This document shows, piece by piece, positions 58,541-64,000 of a stretch of 64,000 nt of DNA; position 1 is the stretch's first letter; every line of letters begins with the position of its first letter. The notes below the pieces were generated by a model. That model was given only the letters and a program-made list of their open reading frames with translations, searched no databases and was not told where the DNA came from. Both the position numbers and the translations under genes were made by a program. The stretch is taken from assembly GCA_963849635.1 (NCBI GenBank), contig CAWKIA010000039.1, forward strand, positions 1 to 64,000, read 5' to 3'. The stretch is from CAVRUD01 sp963849635. GTDB lineage: Bacteria > Chloroflexota > Chloroflexia > Thermomicrobiales > UBA6265.

Positions 58541-60223
58541 GTGCGCCTCATCTTCCTGGGCGGCGTTGCCGAGGTCGGAAAGAACCTGCTCGTTCTGGAG
58601 CACGATGATGACATCATCGTTGTCGACTGTGGGATCGGTTTCCCCGATGAGCACCAGCCCGGCGTCGAGCTGATCCTGCCGGACATCTCCTACCTGCGCG
58701 AACGTGCCGCCAATATCCGCGGGATCTTCATTACGCATGGCCACGAGGACCACATCGGCGGGCTGCCCTACCTGTGGCCCGACCTGCGCGCGCCGATCTA
58801 TGCGTCCCCACTGACCGTCGGATTGATCGACGTCAAACTGTCTGAGCACGGACTCTCTAAGCGAGTCGAGCTCAACGGATTCGATCCGGATACACACCCC
58901 AGGCTCAAGGCCGGATGCTTCACGCTCGAACCCTTCCGGGTGTGCCACAGCATCCCGGACGCCGTCGGATTTGCCATATCCACCCCGGGCGGCCTTGTCG
59001 TCGTAACCGGCGACTTCAAGTTCGATCCCTCGCCGGCCGACGGCAAGTTGACGGACTACGAGCGGTTGGCGGAGTTCGGGCGGCGCGGGGTCAGGCTGCT
59101 GATCTCCGATTGTGTCCACGTTGAATATCCCGGTCGAACACCGTCCGAAACGGTCGTGGGCGAGACGTTTGAGTCTGTCTTTGCCGAAGCTGGCGGCCGG
59201 ATCGTCATCGCCACATTCGCCTCACTCGTCTCACGGATCCAGCAGATCATTGACACGGCCGCGCGCTACCGGCGCTCGGTCGTGCTCCTCGGCCGCAGCC
59301 TCGTTCGCAATACGCAGGTCGCGCGCGAACTTGGCTACCTGCGTGATCCGGAAGGCGTCATCATCGATCGTCAGTACGCCGCGGATCTCCCAGACGACAA
59401 GGTTGTCTATGTGGTTACCGGTAGCCAGGGCGAACCGATGGCGGTGCTGGCCAGGATCGCCAACGGCGACCACCGCGAAGTCGTCATCGGTCCGGGCGAT
59501 ACCGTTATCGTGTCGGCGAGCCCAATTCCGGGGAACGAGACGGCAGTCTTCCGGATCATCAATCAGCTCTTTCGCGCGGGCGCGAATGTCCTCTACGGCG
59601 GACGGGCAAGGGTCCATGTCTCCGGGCATGCCAGCCAGGACGATCTGCGTGACATGATCCGCCTGACCAATCCGGTTCACATCATTCCAACTCACGGCGA
59701 GCAGCGTCATCTGGTCCTCTACGCCGAACTGGCTTCGTCGGAAGGATACGGACCCGACGCCGTCACGTTCAGCGACCTAGGAGACGTGATCGAGTTCGAT
59801 GCGGATTCGATCGGCGTCGTCGGTCGCATTGATCTCGAAGAGGTCTTGTTGGATGCGGGCAGGGTCGCCACCGTGACTGAGGAGGTCGTCAACGACCGAC
59901 GACTTCTGGGCCAGGATGGCGTTATCGCCACCACCGTGGCCATCTCGTCCTCCAGCCGGACATTGCTGGCCGGGCCGGTCGTGGAGCCCCGGGGCTTCGT
60001 CGACCCAAATGGCGCTACCGGTCTGCTTGCCAAGCTGCAGAACCGGGCTGTCGATGCCGCCCTCACGGAGCTTGACACCTACGCCGGCGAGGACGCGGCG
60101 GTGGGCCAGGCGGTCAAACGGGCGATCCGGCGCGCGATTGGAAGCACGGTCCATCGGGAGACCCGGCGAAAACCGGTTCTCCAGATCACTGTGCTGGATG
60201 TCGATACGCCGGTCGACCTGTAA
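58541..60223 (+). CDS. rnj: Ribonuclease J
   Basis: RNase J is a metallo-beta-lactamase/beta-CASP ribonuclease with endo- and 5-prime exonuclease activity for RNA turnover. From GTG 58541 it has 560 residues: RLIFLGGVAEVGKNLLVLEH, the zinc motif THGHEDHIGGLPYL, VVTGDFKFDPSP, the beta-CASP section ATFASLVSRIQQIIDTAARY and VSGHASQDDLRDMIRLTNPV with IPTHGEQRH. The C-terminal domain ends with a typical short helix. The frame is open upstream over udg but the family N-terminus begins at 58541. No strong ribosome site is seen. Confidence 0.93.
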   Translation: MRLIFLGGVAEVGKNLLVLEHDDDIIVVDCGIGFPDEHQPGVELILPDISYLRERAANIRGIFITHGHEDHIGGLPYLWPDLRAPIYASPLTVGLIDVKLSEHGLSKRVELNGFDPDTHPRLKAGCFTLEPFRVCHSIPDAVGFAISTPGGLVVVTGDFKFDPSPADGKLTDYERLAEFGRRGVRLLISDCVHVEYPGRTPSETVVGETFESVFAEAGGRIVIATFASLVSRIQQIIDTAARYRRSVVLLGRSLVRNTQVARELGYLRDPEGVIIDRQYAADLPDDKVVYVVTGSQGEPMAVLARIANGDHREVVIGPGDTVIVSASPIPGNETAVFRIINQLFRAGANVLYGGRARVHVSGHASQDDLRDMIRLTNPVHIIPTHGEQRHLVLYAELASSEGYGPDAVTFSDLGDVIEFDADSIGVVGRIDLEEVLLDAGRVATVTEEVVNDRRLLGQDGVIATTVAISSSSRTLLAGPVVEPRGFVDPNGATGLLAKLQNRAVDAALTELDTYAGEDAAVGQAVKRAIRRAIGSTVHRETRRKPVLQITVLDVDTPVDL

Positions 60224-60316
60224 CGACGGTTTTCCGCTAACTCACTGTTCCGGTGTATAGTAGTACGTACATCCTGGCCGGACGCTTACTCGTGCCCTGA
60301 GTGGCGACCAGATTCG

Positions 60317-62557
60317 ATGTGCCGCCAGGCTGCGACCGGAACGGGGTACGACGGAATGGCCGCATCGACAAGGGTTCCCGCATCGTCATCCAGGAAGCAG
60401 GGGACCGCTCACAAGCGCCCGTCCACCCGATCCTGGCTGCCGAATTTAGGCCTCAGCAGTCTCGCCAGAAGGATGAGCGGCCTTCGGCTGAGGATGCCAT
60501 CGCTCGTCATGACCGATCGCTTCCGCCGGGAAGCCGGAGGCGTGGCCCTGATCCTCGCCGCCCTGTTTTCAGCCTGGGCGCTGGGGCGCGGCGCCACCGA
60601 TGGCCCCATTGCGGAATGGTGGGGTTCGGTCCTGCGTGGGCTCTTTGGGTATGCCGCTGGTCTCATGCCGGTTCTGATCGCGTTGACCGCCATCCGGGCC
60701 CTTCGCGATCAAGAAGGCCCAGTGATTCTCCTACGGCACTACCTCGGTGCCGCTGGGTACCTAATTGCCGCGACCAGCATCATCCATCTCGGCGAGATGG
60801 GATCCCGCGAGCGCCCTGGAGGAGAGCTGGGACGGACAGTTGGCGGAGTCGTGGAGAGCGCCCTTGGGCAATTCGCCTCCGGTATCCTAATCACAGCAGT
60901 TGGATTGACCAGCGTCTTCCTGCTGGCTCATCTGGATGTTCGCACCCTCGAAGCCGAGGTTCGAGGGCTCTGGCCAAGGCGACGGGCCGATACGCCAGGT
61001 CCAATTGCGGCCCTTGATCCCTCAGTAGAATCAGCCGCTCGTCCAGCTAAGGTGGTTCTCCCGCCACTCGTGCCAGCGGAACCGGTCGTCAACGTCCCAA
61101 AGCGCGAGTCTCCCGCGAGTGGCGCCACGAAACCGGCGAAAGCTAAACCGGGCGGCCCGTTGCCACTGCCCGACCTCTCCAAGTTGATGGTCTATGACGG
61201 CGCCGAGCCGGATAAGATCGACCTTCGTCGCAAGTCGGACGTCATCGAGGCGACCCTGAGTAGCTTCCGCGTCGAAGCGCGTGTGCGGGAGATCAACCCC
61301 GGGCCGACGGTTACTCAGTTTGCCCTGGAGCCAGGCGTCGGTGTGCCGGTCCGCCGGATCGTCTCACTGGATAAGGATCTGGCACTGGCCCTGGCGGCGC
61401 CGAGTATCCGGATCGAGGCGCCGGTCCCCGGCATGGCCCGGGTCGGGATCGAGATCCCGAACAAGGAACTGATGATCGTCGGCCTGCGCGAGGTGCTGGA
61501 GTCATCAGTCTTCGTCAAAGGCAAGACGAAGTTACCGATCCCGCTCGGGCGCGATGTCAATGGCCGCTATGTCGTCGGCGACCTGACCAAAATGCCGCAC
61601 CTACTCATCGCCGGTCAGACAGGGGCAGGTAAGAGCGTCTGCCTGAACGTCATCATCTCGACGTTCCTGCTCACCCGCTCACCCGAAGATCTCAAGTTGC
61701 TCATGATCGACCCGAAAATGGTCGAGATGGTGGGCTACAACGGCGTGCCCCACCTCCAATGCCCCGTCGTCACTGAGATGGACAAGGTCGTCGGCGCGCT
61801 CAAGCTCACCGTGCGGGAAATGCTCCGCCGCTACGACATCTTCTCCAAGTTGGGCGTGCGGAATCTAGAAGGGTACAAGCTCAAGACAGCCGATGAGCCC
61901 GGAAACTTCGAGCACCTCCCCTACCTCGTGGTCATCATCGATGAGCTGGCCGACCTGATGATGACGGCCGCCGATGAGGTCGAAGGATTGCTTGTCCGGC
62001 TGGCGCAACTCGCCCGTGCTACCGGAATTCACCTGATCATCGCGACCCAGCGTCCCACAGCGGATGTGATTACCGGTCTCATCAAGGCGAACGTGCCGTC
62101 CCGGATCGCGTTTGCCGTCGCTTCCGGGATCGATAGCCGGGTCGTCCTCGATCTACCCGGCGCAGAGAACTTGCTCGGGCGGGGGGACATGCTCTATCTG
62201 CCGCCGGAGGCCGCCAAGCCCCAGCGGATTCAGTGCGCCTACATCGATGACAAAGATCTGCAGTACATCGTCTCGCACTGGCATGACGTCGCGCCACTGC
62301 CGGATTACGCCAAGGAATGGCTGGAACTGCCGAGTAGCGGGCTGGCCGACGATGCCGGGATTGAAGACGATCCGCTCATGGAAGAGGCGCTCGAAGTCGT
62401 GCGCAAGAGTGGCACGGCTTCCGCGTCAATGCTGCAACGGCGGTTGCGGGTCGGCTACAACCGCGCCGCCCGTCTGATCGAGCAGATGGAAATGGACGGC
62501 GTGATCGGCCCAGCGGACGGCCTCAAGGGCCGACCGGTCCTCATTGGCGATGAATAA
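60317..62557 (+). CDS. ftsK: DNA translocase FtsK/SpoIIIE
   Basis: It pumps chromosomal DNA through the division septum or aids dimer resolution. The 746 residues have a basic N-terminus, about four membrane helices between residues 70 and 210, a Pro/Ala-rich linker, then the motor: beta-alpha core (PGPTVTQFALEPGVGVPVRR), Walker A LIAGQTGAGKSVCLNV near 434, Walker B YLVVIIDELADLMM and ATQRPTADVITGLIKANVPS. The C-terminal gamma winged helix (SMLQRRLRVGYNRAARLIEQ) should read polar DNA motifs. Start ATG 60317 is the longest; ATG 60356 is possible. TATAGT at 60255 may be its -10 box. Confidence 0.95.
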   Translation: MCRQAATGTGYDGMAASTRVPASSSRKQGTAHKRPSTRSWLPNLGLSSLARRMSGLRLRMPSLVMTDRFRREAGGVALILAALFSAWALGRGATDGPIAEWWGSVLRGLFGYAAGLMPVLIALTAIRALRDQEGPVILLRHYLGAAGYLIAATSIIHLGEMGSRERPGGELGRTVGGVVESALGQFASGILITAVGLTSVFLLAHLDVRTLEAEVRGLWPRRRADTPGPIAALDPSVESAARPAKVVLPPLVPAEPVVNVPKRESPASGATKPAKAKPGGPLPLPDLSKLMVYDGAEPDKIDLRRKSDVIEATLSSFRVEARVREINPGPTVTQFALEPGVGVPVRRIVSLDKDLALALAAPSIRIEAPVPGMARVGIEIPNKELMIVGLREVLESSVFVKGKTKLPIPLGRDVNGRYVVGDLTKMPHLLIAGQTGAGKSVCLNVIISTFLLTRSPEDLKLLMIDPKMVEMVGYNGVPHLQCPVVTEMDKVVGALKLTVREMLRRYDIFSKLGVRNLEGYKLKTADEPGNFEHLPYLVVIIDELADLMMTAADEVEGLLVRLAQLARATGIHLIIATQRPTADVITGLIKANVPSRIAFAVASGIDSRVVLDLPGAENLLGRGDMLYLPPEAAKPQRIQCAYIDDKDLQYIVSHWHDVAPLPDYAKEWLELPSSGLADDAGIEDDPLMEEALEVVRKSGTASASMLQRRLRVGYNRAARLIEQMEMDGVIGPADGLKGRPVLIGDE

Positions 62558-62585
62558 CTAACGGCGTCGCCGAATCTGCGTCCGA

Positions 62586-62888
62586 CTAGACAGCGGCCGC
62601 GAGCGACGCCGGCGTTCGCACCGCGTCAAAGCAGCGCGAACAGTAAACAGGGCGACCGTTTCGCGGCACGAATGGGACCGTCGTCACCGAGCCGCATTCG
62701 GCGCAGGTAACCTCGGTCTGAGCCCGTTCCGGCAAACCCTGCTTCGCTTTCCGCGCCGACCGGCATGCGGGGCAGCGCACGGGGATGTTGACCAGTCCCT
62801 TTTGCTCAAAGAAGTGCTGTTCTCCAGCCGTCCAAATGAATCCCGAACTGCAATCACGACAGGTTAACGTGCGGTCCACGTGCTCCAC
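62586..62888 (-). CDS. Double zinc-ribbon protein
   Basis: A 100-residue protein with two zinc-ribbon halves. The first, DRTLTCRDCSSGFIWTAGEQ, then HFFEQKGLVNIPVRCPACRS, matches the zf-trcl-type ribbon (CxxC and CxxC). The second, VTCAECGSVTTVPFVPRNGR, then PVYCSRCFDA, repeats the pattern with the VPFxP-GRPVYCxxC wording found in small Chloroflexi and Firmicutes proteins. The function of the family is unknown, perhaps nucleic acid binding. The start is GTG 62888 with a GGGGGGA run upstream on the minus strand. It is convergent with ftsK. Confidence 0.8.
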   Translation of the reverse strand: MEHVDRTLTCRDCSSGFIWTAGEQHFFEQKGLVNIPVRCPACRSARKAKQGLPERAQTEVTCAECGSVTTVPFVPRNGRPVYCSRCFDAVRTPASLAAAV

Positions 62889-63250
62889 GGCAGACTATCC
62901 CCCCAATCGTCCGGGCAGCCGTGGCGCACCGCTCTGCGGATCGACCCCGCCGCTAGCCAGCGCACGACCCCGCGTCTCCGAAAAGAACGTATTGCCCACG
63001 TTATCAAAGGGTTGCCATGAACGCAATACGTGAAAATCTCGACATTCTTCCGGACGTGATGAAGCGAGAGAACGCTCACGCATCGGGTGCAGGCGCCCGC
63101 GTTCGAATAATGGTGCCTCAGTGGCAAGCATTGCGAAAAAGCCCGTCAGATCGCGGAATTATCAGTTCAGACAGGGTATAATGGGTCTAGTACTGTCGGC
63201 GCGGGGAACTCCTGCCCCAGTACCTGATAGCACGAAAGGGATACCAGAAA
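62889..63250. other. 362-base intergenic region with a possible recR promoter
   Basis: No gene is supported on either strand. A perfect TATAAT at 63177-63182 lies 68 bases before recR, but no good -35 box is present at the right distance. The genes usually upstream of recR (dnaX, ybaB) are absent here. Confidence 0.5.
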
Positions 63251-63862
63251 GTGAGCACCCGGGCTCCTTCCATCACGGCGCAGCCCGTGGTCAGACTGAT
63301 CGACGAACTCGGCAAGTTGCCGGGTATCGGCCCGAAGACGGCCTCGCGTCTGGCGTTCTTCCTCCTGCGTGGCTCTCGTGAAGACGCCACGGCTTTGGCT
63401 GAGGCGATTCTCGACGTCAAAGAGCGCATCCGACTCTGCCAGATCTGCTTCAACATCACCGAATCGGACCCGTGTTGGCTGTGCCTAGATCAGAGCCGGG
63501 CAGGCGCGATCTGCGTGGTAGAGGAGCCGCTCGATGTCGTTGCCCTGGAGCGAACAGGTCAGTTCAAGGGGCGCTACCATGTTTTGCATGGGGCGATATC
63601 GCCGGTGGAAGGCATGGGACCTGACAAGTTGCGCATTGCCGAGTTAATCGAGCGGGTTAAGACCGAAGGCCCGGACGAAGTCATTATTGCGACGAACCCA
63701 GATATTCAGGGAGACGCGACCGCGACCTACCTTCATCGGTTGCTGGTGCCGCTCGGAGTAAACGTCACCAGACCGGCCAGCGGGCTCCCCGCCGGCGGCG
63801 ATCTTGAGTATGCGGACGAAATCACACTCGGTCGGGCCCTGGCCGGTCGCCGTGCGATCTAG
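63251..63862 (+). CDS. recR: Recombination mediator protein RecR
   Basis: RecR works with RecF/RecO to load RecA at gaps. The 203 residues begin with a helix-hairpin-helix (LGKLPGIGPKTASRLAFFLL), then a zinc site with Cys63, Cys66, Cys75 and Cys78 (CQICFNITESDPCWLC), and a Toprim domain (ICVVEEPLDVVALERTGQFK, then GRYHVLHGAISPVEGMGP, and ATNPDIQGDATATYL). GTG 63251 begins MSTRAPSIT and has only a weak purine-rich site. Length is normal. It stands without dnaX and ybaB, its common partners. Confidence 0.95.
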   Translation: MSTRAPSITAQPVVRLIDELGKLPGIGPKTASRLAFFLLRGSREDATALAEAILDVKERIRLCQICFNITESDPCWLCLDQSRAGAICVVEEPLDVVALERTGQFKGRYHVLHGAISPVEGMGPDKLRIAELIERVKTEGPDEVIIATNPDIQGDATATYLHRLLVPLGVNVTRPASGLPAGGDLEYADEITLGRALAGRRAI

Positions 63863-64000
63863 AACTCGTCCCCAGGAGGCTGGATTACGGTGGTCAACTC
63901 GTGTCATCATACGTTCGGGTAGCGAGTGTCCGGTCTGGACCTCAATGACGCGTTTCGCGCGGCTCAAGTGTGAATGGAGAGGCGTACGGCCCACCTCTTG
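63863..64000. other. Window end, no gene assigned
   Basis: An ATG at 63973 opens a frame that leaves the window after nine codons without a clear ribosome site. Nothing else is recognisable in the last 138 bases. Confidence 0.4.

Overview
The window is GC-rich chromosomal DNA from a bacterium that I place in the Chloroflexota, most likely the Thermomicrobia/Sphaerobacter side. The reasons are the unbroken str-S10-spc-alpha ribosomal series running from rpoB-rpoC to rpsI, the long internal insertion in S12, the zinc-binding forms of S14, L36 and S4, the wording of EF-Tu, and a bacillus/actinobacterium-like set of RNase J, type 4 uracil-DNA glycosylase and an exonuclease-GIY-YIG fusion. The lineage is an inference from gene content; no rRNA lies in the window.

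Layout. 1-4943: end of rpoB and all of rpoC, closed by a strong terminator. 5.1-9.9 kb: two tandem paralogous Tat-exported amidases and a secreted SIMPL-domain protein. 10-34.4 kb: rpsL, rpsG, fusA, tuf, then rpsJ through rpsQ, rplN through secY, adk, map, rpmJ, rpsM, rpsK, rpsD, rpoA, rplQ, truA, rplM and rpsI, all on the plus strand and ending in a terminator. 34.5-38.6 kb: minus-strand genes for a TIM-barrel protein, a P1/S58 peptidase, a metallo-beta-lactamase-fold hydrolase, a histidine phosphatase and an endonuclease III. 39.3-43.4 kb: a small LuxR-type regulator and a compact RiPP locus. 43.5-53.1 kb: a pyrimidine operon (pyrC-carA-carB-pyrK-pyrD-cax-pyrE) behind a promoter and a leader terminator. 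53.1-63.9 kb: DNA maintenance genes (ligA on the minus strand; exonuclease/GIY-YIG, udg, RNase J, ftsK and recR on the plus strand).

The most interesting system is the RiPP locus at 39875-43433. It consists of a 69-residue precursor whose leader carries an IFGLRFLEEE helix like the PFFARFLE recognition motif of microviridins, a hairpin, a MvdD/PsnB-like ATP-grasp ligase, and an ABC exporter with an N-terminal C39 peptidase. Together they make, trim and export a side-chain-crosslinked graspetide. The core is rich in Thr and Asp, and the peptidase lacks the usual oxyanion-hole Gln.

The second unexplained signal is a set of eight hairpin elements between rpo and ribosomal genes. Each arm is a run of diverged 7-bp repeats, and four different heptad vocabularies are used. 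Most elements fill the gap from the stop codon of one gene to close before the next gene.

Many genes that should be intact (rpoB, rpoC, pyrC, carB, pyrD, the exonuclease and others) carry single-base frameshifts, and tuf carries an in-frame amber codon. Because several of these genes are essential, I read most of these as sequence or assembly errors. Such genes are listed as single loci with the break positions noted.
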